Positions 38,462 through 47,107 of a stretch of 64,000 nucleotides of DNA are shown piece after piece. The notes under the pieces were generated by a model. The model made no database searches. It was not told the origin of the DNA and was given only the letters and a program-made list of their open reading frames with translations. This DNA comes from an uncultured Faecalibacterium sp. (GTDB taxonomy: Bacteria > Bacillota > Clostridia > Oscillospirales > Ruminococcaceae). The translations under genes were made by a program, and so were the position numbers. Location: NCBI GenBank assembly GCA_934539245.1, contig CAKTCK010000004.1, positions 11,711 to 75,710 on the forward strand, in the 5' to 3' direction. How positions within the stretch are numbered: position 1 is the first letter of the stretch; the number at the start of each line of letters is the position of its first letter.

Positions 38462-39865
38462 ATGAAACTAAAATCCGTCTATGTATGCTCCAATTGCGGA
38501 GAGACAAGCCCCCGCTGGATGGGGCGCTGCCCCAGCTGCGGCAGCTGGAATACCATGAACGAGGATGTTGTGGCCGAAGCCCCCAAGGCGGGGACTCCTG
38601 CCGCCCGGCAGGCTGCTGCGGCTCGTCAGGAGGGTGTGACAACCCTGACCGCCCGGCGGCTATCGGAGATTAGCACGACTGAAGAAAAAAGCCGTATTTT
38701 GACCGGCATCTCAGAGCTGGACCGTGTATTGGGCGGCGGTATCGTGCTGGGCGGCGTGGTGCTTTTGAGCGGTGAGCCGGGCGTTGGTAAATCCACGATG
38801 CTGTTACAGCTGTGCGGTGCCATCTCTAACCAGCACAGCGTACTGTATATCACTGGTGAGGAGTCTGTCCGGCAGGTCAAGCTGCGCGCTGCGCGGCTGA
38901 AGGTACCGCAGGACAACATCTTTCTGGCGGCAGAAAACGATGTGGACGAGATCTGCGGGCTGATTGAAAAGGAAAAGCCGGACCTTGTGGTCATCGACTC
39001 TATCCAGACCATGCGCTGCATGGACATCTCATCCTCGTCCGGTACGGTCAGTCAGGTGAAGGAAAGCGCTGCCCGGCTGCTGGCGGTAGCCAAAAAGCAG
39101 GAGATCCCCATGTTCATCGTGGGTCATGTGAACAAGGATGGCGCGATCGCAGGCCCCAAGGTCATGGAGCATATCGTGGATACGGTGCTCTACTTTGAGG
39201 GCGACAAGATGCTGCCGTACCGCATTCTGCGGGCAGCCAAAAACCGCTACGGCTCCACCAATGAGCTGGGAATGTTCGATATGACCGGCACAGGACTTGC
39301 CGAGATCGAAAACCCCTCCCAGATGCTGCTGGAAGGGCGTCCGCTGGGTGTTTCGGGTAACTGTGTAGCCTGTACTATGGAGGGCAGCCGTCCTATCCTG
39401 AGCGAGATACAGGCGCTCGCCACCAAGACGAATTTCCCAGCACCCCGCCGCGCTTGCAGCGGATACGACTATAACCGCATGAATCTTTTGATCGCTGTGC
39501 TGGAAAAGCGGGCCGGGTACTTCTTTGGCAATCTGGATGTCTATGTCAATATCGTAGGCGGCATTGCACTGCGGGATACCGCCTGCGACCTTGCCGTCTG
39601 CCTGAGCATGGTCTCTTCGCTGCTGGACCGCCCGGTCAGCGATAAGCTTATCGCTATCGGAGAGGTAGGTCTGGGCGGGGAAGTGCGCAGTGTGCCCAAT
39701 CTGGAGCAGCGTCTGCACGAGGCAGAGCGTATCGGCTTTGAGCGGGCAGTCATCCCCAAGCACAGCCTTGCACACCTGAATGCCGCAGATTATCCCGGCA
39801 TGAAGCTGGTCGGTGCGGCGTATATTGCAGATGCCATCAATGCGCTGAAAAATGACCGCCTGTGA
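38462..39865 (+). CDS. radA: DNA repair protein RadA/Sms
   Basis: Branch-migrating recombination ATPase. N-terminal zinc finger (CSNCGETSPRWMGRCPSCG, residues 9-27), Walker A GEPGVGKSTMLLQL near residue 104, the KNRYG motif in AAKNRYGSTNELG near 260, and a Lon-like C-terminal domain. 467 aa is typical. Confidence 0.96.
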   Translation: MKLKSVYVCSNCGETSPRWMGRCPSCGSWNTMNEDVVAEAPKAGTPAARQAAAARQEGVTTLTARRLSEISTTEEKSRILTGISELDRVLGGGIVLGGVVLLSGEPGVGKSTMLLQLCGAISNQHSVLYITGEESVRQVKLRAARLKVPQDNIFLAAENDVDEICGLIEKEKPDLVVIDSIQTMRCMDISSSSGTVSQVKESAARLLAVAKKQEIPMFIVGHVNKDGAIAGPKVMEHIVDTVLYFEGDKMLPYRILRAAKNRYGSTNELGMFDMTGTGLAEIENPSQMLLEGRPLGVSGNCVACTMEGSRPILSEIQALATKTNFPAPRRACSGYDYNRMNLLIAVLEKRAGYFFGNLDVYVNIVGGIALRDTACDLAVCLSMVSSLLDRPVSDKLIAIGEVGLGGEVRSVPNLEQRLHEAERIGFERAVIPKHSLAHLNAADYPGMKLVGAAYIADAINALKNDRL

Positions 39866-39880
39866 TGAAACGAGGAGCCT

Positions 39881-41089
39881 ATGTCGATCTATCTGGACGA
39901 AAGAAACCCCGGCAAGCACGCACCCTTTGAGGATGCTGCCCCGGATATTGTAGAATATGTGCGGTACCTTGAGGTGATCGCCGGTAAAAGCGCCAATACG
40001 GCCTTCAGTTATTACTGCGACCTGCGTTCCTTCAGCCGCTTTATGAAGCGCCGTCGCGGACTTGTGGCAACTGATACAGAATTTAAAGAGATCGACCCCA
40101 AAGGACTGGATACGGCCTTCTGGGGCAGCATAACAAAAGAGGATATCTACGAGTATCTGTACTTTTTAAACCGGGAGTGCGGCAACAAAAAATCCTCTAC
40201 CGCCCGGCGGCTGGCCAGTCTGCACGGCTTTTATGATTATCTGGTCAATCAGGTCAACCGCTTAACCGAGGATCCTACGGCGGCTATCCGCCCGCCCAAG
40301 CAGGATAAAGTATTGCCCAAGTACCTGACGGCAGAGCAGTCCATCTCGCTTTTGGAGAGCACCCAGACCCAGAGCGATTTCCCGGAGCGGGATTATTGCA
40401 TGGTAGTGCTGTTCCTCAACTGCGGTATGCGTCTTGCCGAACTGGTAGGCATGGATCTAGGAGACATTGATTTGGAGCAGCGGCAGATCCGCCTGTTCGG
40501 CAAAGGCCATAAAGAACGCATGGTCTACCTGAATGATGCCTGCGTGGAGGCGTTGCAGCTGTATCTGCACAAGCGCAACACCATGGAAGGGCTTTCACCC
40601 AAGGAAAAAGCCGTGTTCATTACGCGGATGCGCAAGGAGCGTATTTCAAACCGCAGGGTAGAGCAGCTGATCTCCGGCGCAATGAAAGCTGCCGGACTGA
40701 AGGGTTTTTCCACCCATAAGCTGCGCCACACAGCCGCAACTCTTATGTATCAGACCGGCAATGTCGATATCCTTACCCTCAAGCAGCTTCTGGGCCATAG
40801 CAGCGTTGGAACAACACAAATTTATACGCACCTGCAAGAATTTCAGGTTCGCTCTGCCATTGAAGAAAACCCACTGGGCAAGGTGCTGCCTATAAAAGCT
40901 GCAAAAGCAAGCTTGGATACAACAGAAGCGACAGGGGAGACATCCACCGAAAACGCCCCGGCGGGAGAGGATGTTTCTGAGCCGTCCGATCCTATGGCTG
41001 CCTTTGAGGGCGTTGCACAGGATGGCTTCCGGGCAGATATTTCGGCAATGTCCAACGAAGAAACCGACGATTCATCGAACGATACTTAA
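39881..41089 (+). CDS. XerC/XerD-type tyrosine recombinase
   Basis: 402 aa. N-terminal SAM-like domain (about 20-125) and a catalytic domain with Arg in NCGMRLAELVGMDL, Lys in GKGHKER, HKLRHTAATLM (His-x-x-Arg), LLGHSS and nucleophile Tyr in TTQIYTHL. The five catalytic positions are intact. Xer proteins are about 300 aa; this one has an insert near 60-80 and a Ser/Thr/Glu-rich tail of about 65 residues after IEENPLGKV. Only one Xer-type gene is in the window, and a dif-like site lies 448 bases downstream. Chromosome dimer resolution is the likely role. Confidence 0.88.
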   Translation: MSIYLDERNPGKHAPFEDAAPDIVEYVRYLEVIAGKSANTAFSYYCDLRSFSRFMKRRRGLVATDTEFKEIDPKGLDTAFWGSITKEDIYEYLYFLNRECGNKKSSTARRLASLHGFYDYLVNQVNRLTEDPTAAIRPPKQDKVLPKYLTAEQSISLLESTQTQSDFPERDYCMVVLFLNCGMRLAELVGMDLGDIDLEQRQIRLFGKGHKERMVYLNDACVEALQLYLHKRNTMEGLSPKEKAVFITRMRKERISNRRVEQLISGAMKAAGLKGFSTHKLRHTAATLMYQTGNVDILTLKQLLGHSSVGTTQIYTHLQEFQVRSAIEENPLGKVLPIKAAKASLDTTEATGETSTENAPAGEDVSEPSDPMAAFEGVAQDGFRADISAMSNEETDDSSNDT

Positions 41090-41128
41090 TTTACATAATC
41101 TGATTCAGAAAAGTGCCCGAAAACACGC

Positions 41129-41180
41129 AAAGACCCATGACATGATCCGATTCGACCGGATGCTGCCATGGGTCTTTATA
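41129..41180 (+). terminator. Terminator after the recombinase gene
   Basis: AAAGACCCATG (41129-41139) pairs with CATGGGTCTTT (41167-41177), with a further hairpin inside. Confidence 0.8.
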
Positions 41181-41299
41181 ATTTACAATACGAGCAATCC
41201 ATGCAGGAACATCTATAGAAACGTTCTGGTAGAAACGCGCAAAGTAGTGTCTACGCAAAAGCAAATGAACAACCATAGCCGCAAACTGTAAATTATAAA
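41175..41299. repeat. 125-bp segment bounded by 13-bp perfect inverted repeats
   Basis: TTTATAATTTACA (41175-41187) and TGTAAATTATAAA (41287-41299) are exact reverse complements, 99 bases apart. No gene lies between. It could be a tiny non-autonomous element, a relic or a long-range structure. I see no clear target duplication. Confidence 0.5.
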
Positions 41300-41536
41300 A
41301 CGCAGCATGAAATGTTATAAAGCATGCACATAGATGCTTGCTGGAAAAAATGAATTACAAACGAACCGATGCAGCAGCGCATAGCACAGGAACAATCTGT
41401 AAACGTGAGACAAATAAAACAATAACATATGATAAAAAGTGCAGAATGCGCAGAACGGCTAAACCAAACCTAAAAATGAGCCAGCCGAGGCTGAAACGCC
41501 AAAAATCCGGGAAATGGGCATTTTTCACTTCCCTAA
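41300..41536. other. AT-rich non-coding stretch near the dif-like site
   Basis: Part of a 662-base gap (41090-41751) between recombinase and amidase genes. AT-rich, with short inverted repeats such as AAGCAT/ATGCTT near 41317-41336. Open frames here have no ribosome-binding site and no recognisable homology, so I read it as non-coding. Confidence 0.5.
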
Positions 41537-41564
41537 GTTTCGCATAACGTGCATTATACGAAAC
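41537..41564. other. dif-like XerCD recombination site
   Basis: A 28-base site with 11-6-11 structure: GTTTCGCATAA, central CGTGCA, TTATACGAAAC. The arms are inverted repeats matching at 10 of 11 positions. The CGCATAA and TTAT cores match the classical dif site of Escherichia coli. It follows a tyrosine recombinase gene and lies at the point where gene orientation flips from plus to minus. Likely the chromosome dimer resolution site; it could instead be one copy of a dispersed repeat. Confidence 0.75.
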
Positions 41565-41570
41565 AGCAAT

Positions 41571-41598
41571 AATTAAAAAAGAGAAGCTGCCCTTCTCT
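41571..41598 (-). terminator. Minus-strand terminator before the dif-like site
   Basis: On the minus strand AGAGAAG-GGCAG-CTTCTCT is followed by a run of Ts (41580 down to 41575). It would stop leftward transcription from the amidase gene before the dif-like site. Confidence 0.7.
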
Positions 41599-41751
41599 CT
41601 TTCTGCCAGATTTCCGGTAGCTTCTATGAATGCTTTCCAGTTTGCATACACCCGCTTCTACATCACTTCTGCCGGTGGTGGTTGTTCTGGGGTGCGTTAC
41701 AGGTCATGTTATAAAAACAGTATCGTTTCTTCTGCTTTGGTGATGCGATAC

Positions 41752-42615
41752 TCATTTCACCGGCAACGGTTCTGTGTCGAAGTATGTACAAATGGCTTCG
41801 TAATAAATGCGTGCCACAGCTTTGCAGCCCTCCTCGCTGCCAAAGCGCTCCACATCCTCGGTGTTTGTCACAAAGCACTGCTCTGCCAACACTGCCGGAC
41901 AATCCACATCCTCCAGCAGCGTAAAGCTGCGTTCAAGCCGCACCTGTGTGTAGGTGTTTTCCACCAGCTGCTTCTGGTCGTTTTCTAGATAATAAATGTA
42001 ACGCACTCCCCCACGCCCGCGCAGCTTTGCGCCGATGCGCTGCATTCCACCAGCCAGCAGCCGGGCAAAATAAAAGCTTTCCTGATGCCATGTACGTCCG
42101 GGCACTGCCGGATAGCATTCAAAGCCGGAGACCGTAGAACCGTTGGCTGCGGAATTGCCGTGGATGGACAGCAGCAGTTGCGGGCTTTGGGCACTGGCGG
42201 CGGCTGCACGCTGGGCAGGCGTCGCAGTAGTGTCAAAGCTTTCCCGGGTTTGCAACGGAATGTAATTTGAATCCTGCTCTAACCACTGAAGCAGCGCAGC
42301 AGCCGTGGCTGCGGTGACCTGTTTTTCTTCAACTACTCCCCTTGCGCCCGGGTCGCTGCCGCCATGCCCGGCGTCTATTGCTACCCGGTACGGCGGGTCG
42401 CCCACCACGGGGCGAAAATCATCCTCTGCGGCCGAGACTGCGGGTTCTGCGGGCGCGTTCAGTTCCAGTGCGGCCTTCCATAGAAACAGGCCAAAGCAGA
42501 GCATCAGCAACGCAAAAACAAACAGCAGCCCGTGCAAAAGCCGGTGCTGCGTTTTGCGGCGGCGTGTTTTACGTTTGCTATGTTTACTTGCAGGTCTGAG
42601 ATGACTGGTTGGCAT
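41752..42615 (-). CDS. N-acetylmuramoyl-L-alanine amidase (Amidase_3, CwlD-like)
   Basis: 287 aa. A very basic N-terminus, one membrane helix (LLFVFALLMLCFGLFLW near residues 30-46), then a zinc amidase domain: VAIDAGHGGSDPGARG, VEEKQV, LSIHGNSAANGS and LAEQCFVTNTED supply the His/Glu ligands. Length, topology and domain resemble CwlD, which helps make spore-cortex muramic lactam. Vegetative amidases of the same class are possible. No ger genes are nearby. Confidence 0.82.
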   Translation of the reverse strand: MPTSHLRPASKHSKRKTRRRKTQHRLLHGLLFVFALLMLCFGLFLWKAALELNAPAEPAVSAAEDDFRPVVGDPPYRVAIDAGHGGSDPGARGVVEEKQVTAATAAALLQWLEQDSNYIPLQTRESFDTTATPAQRAAAASAQSPQLLLSIHGNSAANGSTVSGFECYPAVPGRTWHQESFYFARLLAGGMQRIGAKLRGRGGVRYIYYLENDQKQLVENTYTQVRLERSFTLLEDVDCPAVLAEQCFVTNTEDVERFGSEEGCKAVARIYYEAICTYFDTEPLPVK

Positions 42616-42682
42616 AAAGCTTTACTTCCTGTTCGTTTTACATTCACAATATGAGTATACTCGCCTTTTCCCTGCGTTGCAA

Positions 42683-42718
42683 CAAAAAAAGACTGCCAAT
42701 TTTTCAAAAGGCAGTCTT
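42683..42718 (-). terminator. Terminator of the phoH-mutS2 operon
   Basis: On the minus strand AAGACTGCC (42718-42710) pairs with GGCAGTCTT (42697-42689), followed by a run of seven Ts. Confidence 0.88.
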
Positions 42719-42726
42719 GGCTTTGT

Positions 42727-45141
42727 TTATTTCAGTTCTACAACCGTCACGCCGCTTTCGCCCTCGCCGTAACGGCCAAGACGAAAGCTTTTTACCATAC
42801 GGTTGCCGCGCAGATGCTTATGGATAGCAGTGCGCAGTGCGCCGGTGCCGTTGCCGTGGATCAGATAAACCACCGTCTGCCCGTTCAGGATAGCGCGGTC
42901 AATAAAGGAATCCACCTCCGACAACGCCTCGTCCACCGTAAGTCCCAGCAGGTTGCACTCCATTTTTGCGGTGCGCTGTACACGTTCTACCCTGCCGTTG
43001 GGACGGTTGGTATCGCCGGTCAGGCGGGAGTACCGCTGCTGCGCCTTGGTCTTGGGCGCGGCAGGCTCTTTCACCAGCTTTTCCGGCTGCTTCAGTCCCT
43101 TGAGAGGCACCTTGGTCTTGATGATACCGGCACGCACCAGCACATCGCCGTTTTTGTCCGGCAATGCCAGAACGGTGGCCAGCTGGTTCAGCTCTGCAAT
43201 GCAGACCTCCTGCCCTACCTTTACCTCCTTCAGCGGCACAAACTCCTTAACAGGGTTATGCACCACCTCCGTACCGGCAAACAGCTTTTCGGTCTCCTTT
43301 TTGGCAATTTCGCGGGCGCGCTGCGCTTTCTGCTGGGCGCTCATGCGCTCGTCCTTTTGCAACTGGCGCAGCTCGTCGGTCAGCGCGTAGGCCTGTGTTT
43401 CCACCTGCTGTGCCAGTGTACGCGCCTTGGCACGGGCGGCTTCCAATTCATTCTCGCCCTGCTGGATCAACTCATCCCGTTTTTTGCGGGCGGCTTCCAA
43501 CTGATGAGAAGCTTCGTTGCGCAGCTGTTCCACTTCGTTCTGGCTTTCCTTCAGTTGCAGTTTCAGATCATCCAGCTGACCCAGAACCGCGTCCAGACGT
43601 TTATCCTCGGCAGACAAATGCTGCTGGGCAGCCTCAATGACGCGGCTGGGGATGCCAAGCTTTTCGCTGATCAGAAAAGCGTTGGATTTGCCCGGTACGC
43701 CCACGCTCAGCTTATAGGTGGGACGCAGGGTCTCCAGATCAAACTCGCAGCTGGCGTTGACCACACCCTTAGTCTCCAGTGCAAAAACCTTCAATTCCGC
43801 ATAGTGAGTGGTTGCCATCAGCAGCACACCACGGCGGCGCAGCTCCTCAATGATGGCAACTGCCAGCGCGGCACCCTCGGCGGGATCGGTACCGGCACCC
43901 AGCTCGTCCAGCAGCACAAGGGTGTGCGGCATAGCCAGTTCCAGAATACCGGTGATTTTTTTCATGTGGCCGGAGAAGGTGGAAAGGCTCTGCTCAATGC
44001 TCTGTTCGTCGCCGATATCTACCAAAAATTCATCGAACACGCAGATCTCGCTGCGCTCGTCTGCCGGGATCAGAAAACCGCACTGTGCCATAGCGCACAG
44101 CAGACCGGCGGTTTTCAGAGTGACCGTTTTACCGCCGGTGTTCGGGCCGGTAATGATAAGCGAATCATATTCCCCGCCCAGTGCAATATCCACAGGAACA
44201 CACTTTTGCGGATCGATCAGCGGATGGCGGGCGCGAATCAGGTTGAAGGAAGAATCTGTGCGCACAGCGGGCTTGAAGGCCTTCAGCTCCAGTGCAAGCC
44301 GCGCTTTCGCCAGCAGGATGTCGATTTCCAGCATGGCCTTGTAGCTGTACTGGAACTGCGGCTCAATGGCGGCCACCTGTGCAGTAAAGGCCACCAGAAT
44401 GCGCTCGATCTCCTGCGCTTCCTGTGCGCGGTATTGCAGAATGCGGGCATTGGCTTCCACCACTGCCTGCGGCTCCACGAACACCGTAGCACCCGTAGAG
44501 GATACATCGTGGATGATACCGCTCACTTCGCCGCGGTATTCGCTCTTGACCGGCACAACATACCGGCCGTTGCGCATGGAAACCACGCTTTCCTGCAAGT
44601 ATTTAGAGGTATCCATATTGCGCACCATGCTTTCCAGCCGGTCGCGGATGCTGTTTTCGGTGGCGCGGATCTTCTTGCGCAGCTCTGCCAGCGTGCGGGA
44701 GGCGGTATCCGCCATGGCGTCCGGTGCCAGAATGGCACTTGAGATCTGCTGCTCAAGGCCCGGTTCTGGTGCCAGCGCGTAAAACAGATCATCGGTCGGC
44801 AGCGCGTCATGTTCAGAGGAGCCGTACCAGCTGGTCAGGTGCTGAAAATTGCGCAGCGCACCAGCCACCATCAGCAGCTCGCCCATGGAAAGCACGCCGC
44901 CCTTTACAGCGCGGGCGGCAAGCTGGCTGACCCCCTCCACTCCGCCAAAGCGCGGCGAGCCGTTTTTGATCAGCAGAGTGTTGATGGCATCTGTTTGCTC
45001 CAGTGCATAGCGCACCTCATCCGGGTCGCACTGCGGCTCAATAGCCAGCAGCATGGCGCGGGCTTCCTTGCATATGCAGCCTTCTGCTGCACGGGCAATG
45101 ATCTTATCCAGTTCTAATGTTTTTAAGTAGCTTGTTTCCAT
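42727..45141 (-). CDS. mutS2: Endonuclease MutS2
   Basis: 804-aa MutS-family ATPase with a C-terminal Smr nuclease domain; in other bacteria it limits recombination or splits collided ribosomes. Walker A GPNTGGKTVTLKTAG near residue 335, Walker B LVLLDELGAGTDPAEG, a long coiled coil at about 520-640, and Smr region DLLGLTVDEALSEVDSFID with LIHGNGTGALR near the end. It lacks the MutS mismatch-recognition domain. Last gene of the phoH operon. Confidence 0.95.
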   Translation of the reverse strand: METSYLKTLELDKIIARAAEGCICKEARAMLLAIEPQCDPDEVRYALEQTDAINTLLIKNGSPRFGGVEGVSQLAARAVKGGVLSMGELLMVAGALRNFQHLTSWYGSSEHDALPTDDLFYALAPEPGLEQQISSAILAPDAMADTASRTLAELRKKIRATENSIRDRLESMVRNMDTSKYLQESVVSMRNGRYVVPVKSEYRGEVSGIIHDVSSTGATVFVEPQAVVEANARILQYRAQEAQEIERILVAFTAQVAAIEPQFQYSYKAMLEIDILLAKARLALELKAFKPAVRTDSSFNLIRARHPLIDPQKCVPVDIALGGEYDSLIITGPNTGGKTVTLKTAGLLCAMAQCGFLIPADERSEICVFDEFLVDIGDEQSIEQSLSTFSGHMKKITGILELAMPHTLVLLDELGAGTDPAEGAALAVAIIEELRRRGVLLMATTHYAELKVFALETKGVVNASCEFDLETLRPTYKLSVGVPGKSNAFLISEKLGIPSRVIEAAQQHLSAEDKRLDAVLGQLDDLKLQLKESQNEVEQLRNEASHQLEAARKKRDELIQQGENELEAARAKARTLAQQVETQAYALTDELRQLQKDERMSAQQKAQRAREIAKKETEKLFAGTEVVHNPVKEFVPLKEVKVGQEVCIAELNQLATVLALPDKNGDVLVRAGIIKTKVPLKGLKQPEKLVKEPAAPKTKAQQRYSRLTGDTNRPNGRVERVQRTAKMECNLLGLTVDEALSEVDSFIDRAILNGQTVVYLIHGNGTGALRTAIHKHLRGNRMVKSFRLGRYGEGESGVTVVELK

Positions 45142-45156
45142 ACTTTTCCTTTTTGG

Positions 45157-45909
45157 TCAGGGCAGCACACTTTTCAAAAAGGCATAGCTCTTCAGCGGCT
45201 TATCCAGATGCGTCAGGGCATAGTTTTCAGCCACTGCGGAAAGCTTCGCCAGACTGCCCACAGAGATCTTGAATGCAAATATTTTTTTGTCCTCTACCAA
45301 GCAGATGTGGCGCAGTGCAAACAGCGCAGCCTTGTCCAGATTGCAGTTCTTGCCCGCCTTTGCCGCACAAGATGCACAGAGCAGATGCCCTTCCTGTGCG
45401 TCCAGATAAAAGGCATCTCCTTCATCGTAGGTGCCGCAGTCCCGGCAGCAGACCAGCTGCGGCATAAAGCCGCACTCGCTCATGGTGCGCAGCTCAAATA
45501 CTGCCTTGATCACCCGCAGGTCGGTGCGGTGCTCGCTGATCATATACAGGCTGTTCAGCACCAGACGCAGCTCCCGGGCTGCTTCCTCTCCGGTAGGCGA
45601 AAGCGCAGCAGCAAGTTCTGTCAGATACATGGCAAGGCTTACCCCTTCAATGGAAGAAGAAACGCCATGGAAGATATTCTGTACCTCGGCTTCCCGCACG
45701 GTATACATATTGCGTCCGGGCACCAGCGTAAACTCCGAATAGCAGAACAGCCCGCAGGCGCTGAACAGCTTGCTTTTCAGCCGCAGACTGTTTGCAGCCA
45801 TTGCTGTAATGACACCCAGTTTTGGGGTGAGGATCGTCAGAATGCGATCTGCTTCTCTATAACGGGTCTCCTTCAGTACCAGACCCATGGTCACAAATGG
45901 TTCCATCAT
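45157..45909 (-). CDS. recO: DNA repair protein RecO
   Basis: 250-aa RecFOR mediator. N-terminal OB fold (TMGLVLKETRYREADRILTILTP) and a zinc motif CCRDCGTYDEG with CASC later. ATG 45909 follows AGGAG by six bases. The frame is open upstream, but that region is occupied by yqzL in another frame. The start lies 53 bases inside yqzL, so translation is coupled. Confidence 0.92.
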   Translation of the reverse strand: MMEPFVTMGLVLKETRYREADRILTILTPKLGVITAMAANSLRLKSKLFSACGLFCYSEFTLVPGRNMYTVREAEVQNIFHGVSSSIEGVSLAMYLTELAAALSPTGEEAARELRLVLNSLYMISEHRTDLRVIKAVFELRTMSECGFMPQLVCCRDCGTYDEGDAFYLDAQEGHLLCASCAAKAGKNCNLDKAALFALRHICLVEDKKIFAFKISVGSLAKLSAVAENYALTHLDKPLKSYAFLKSVLP

Positions 45910-46021
45910 CCGTTTCTCCTGCCGGATGCTCGGCGGGCAGCTGCACCAGTTGTTTGTAATCGAGATAACGAAGAATATTCCCCGTGCAGGCAAAGGCCTG
46001 CCAGCTTGCAGCAGCATCCAT
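45857..46021 (-). CDS. yqzL: YqzL family small protein
   Basis: 54-aa reading frame between era and recO, the place where Bacillus has yqzL. The short conserved N-terminal pattern of the family (W, F, TG, YL, YK) appears as SWQAFACTGNILRYLDYK at residues 6-23. The C-terminal half is acidic and variable. GAAGGAG lies 8 bases before the ATG at 46021. It overlaps the first 53 bases of recO in another frame. Function is unknown in the family. Confidence 0.75.
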   Translation of the reverse strand: MDAAASWQAFACTGNILRYLDYKQLVQLPAEHPAGETDDGTICDHGSGTEGDPL

Positions 46022-46124
46022 TTTCAGCACTCCTTCCCTTTCCTGTACACAGGCTGCTTTTGTTATAGTGTCAGCCTGATTCTAGCACAGCATACAAGGG
46101 AAAACTGTCCTGCTTTGGCAGCGC

Positions 46125-47060
46125 TCAGCGGTTGGATGGATTCTGCTTAAAGCCGAAGTTGTTCAGCAAAAATTCGTTATCCCGCCAGTCGGATTTTACC
46201 TTGACCCAGCACTGCAGATTGACCCGGCAGCCCAGGAACTCCTCGCAGTCGGCGCGGGCAGCACTGGCGATCTTTTTAAGCATAGCACCGCCCTTGCCGA
46301 TGACCATGCCCTTGTGGCTCTCCCGCTCGCAATAGATGTTCACATCAATGTCGATCAGGTCTGTGCCCGGGCGCTCCTTGAAGCGCTCCACCACCACTGC
46401 AATGCCGTGCGGGATCTCATCCCGCATAAAGAGCAGTGCCTTTTCGCGGATGACCTCGGCCACCAGCTCCTTTTCCGGCATATCGGTATAAGCGTCGTCA
46501 TCAAAGTAATGGGGGCCTTCCACTGCATAGCGGCTCAAGGCATCGAACAGTTCCTCACTGCCCTCCTTGTTGCGCACACTGATAGTGTAGATTGCATCAA
46601 ATATACCCAGCGCCTTCAGCTCTGCCTTGCGGGCTTCCAGGTCAGCAGGATCTTTCACAAGGTCGGTCTTGTTGATGACCGCAATGGCCGGGCCGCTGCG
46701 CTGTAGCGCCTCCACCAGCACCATCTCGGATTCGTTCAGTGCACCGTAGGGTTCGAACAGCATCATGGAAACATCCACATCCGCAATGGAATCGCTGGCG
46801 GTCTTATCCATGCGTTTGCCCAGCTTATTGTGGGCTTTGTGCACACCGGGGGTATCCAGCAGCACATATTGCAGCGGCCCCCGGGTGATCACGCCGGTGA
46901 TGCGGGTGCGGGTCGTCTGGGGCTTGGATGTGACGATAGCCACCTTTTCGCCGACCAAGAGGTTCGTCAGGCTGGATTTGCCCACGTTCGGCCGTCCGAT
47001 GACAGCAACGAATACAGAGGAGGTGTCGTAATGCTCCTGAACGGGTGTTGTAGTACTCAA
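46125..47060 (-). CDS. era: GTPase Era
   Basis: Ribosome-assembly GTPase binding the 3' end of 16S rRNA. G1 GRPNVGKSSL near residue 22, switch region TTRTRITG, G3 DTPGVHK, G4 NKTD, and a C-terminal KH domain with HKGMVIGKGGAMLKKI near 250. 311 aa, a little longer than usual because of an N-terminal extension. Confidence 0.96.
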   Translation of the reverse strand: MSTTTPVQEHYDTSSVFVAVIGRPNVGKSSLTNLLVGEKVAIVTSKPQTTRTRITGVITRGPLQYVLLDTPGVHKAHNKLGKRMDKTASDSIADVDVSMMLFEPYGALNESEMVLVEALQRSGPAIAVINKTDLVKDPADLEARKAELKALGIFDAIYTISVRNKEGSEELFDALSRYAVEGPHYFDDDAYTDMPEKELVAEVIREKALLFMRDEIPHGIAVVVERFKERPGTDLIDIDVNIYCERESHKGMVIGKGGAMLKKIASAARADCEEFLGCRVNLQCWVKVKSDWRDNEFLLNNFGFKQNPSNR

Positions 47061-47107
47061 AGTGAACTCCTGTCTTGTTTTTTATGTTCTGTTGCAGTGA
47101 AGGAATA

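Noticed and set aside
41355..41651. A 98-codon minus-strand frame covering the dif-like site
   Set aside because: No ribosome-binding site and no conserved domain. I cannot rule out that it belongs to a dispersed repeat, which would also weaken the dif reading; counting copies would settle it.
42814..44742. A 642-codon plus-strand open frame antisense to mutS2
   Set aside because: MutS2 motifs on the minus strand are intact and the antisense product has no recognisable domain.
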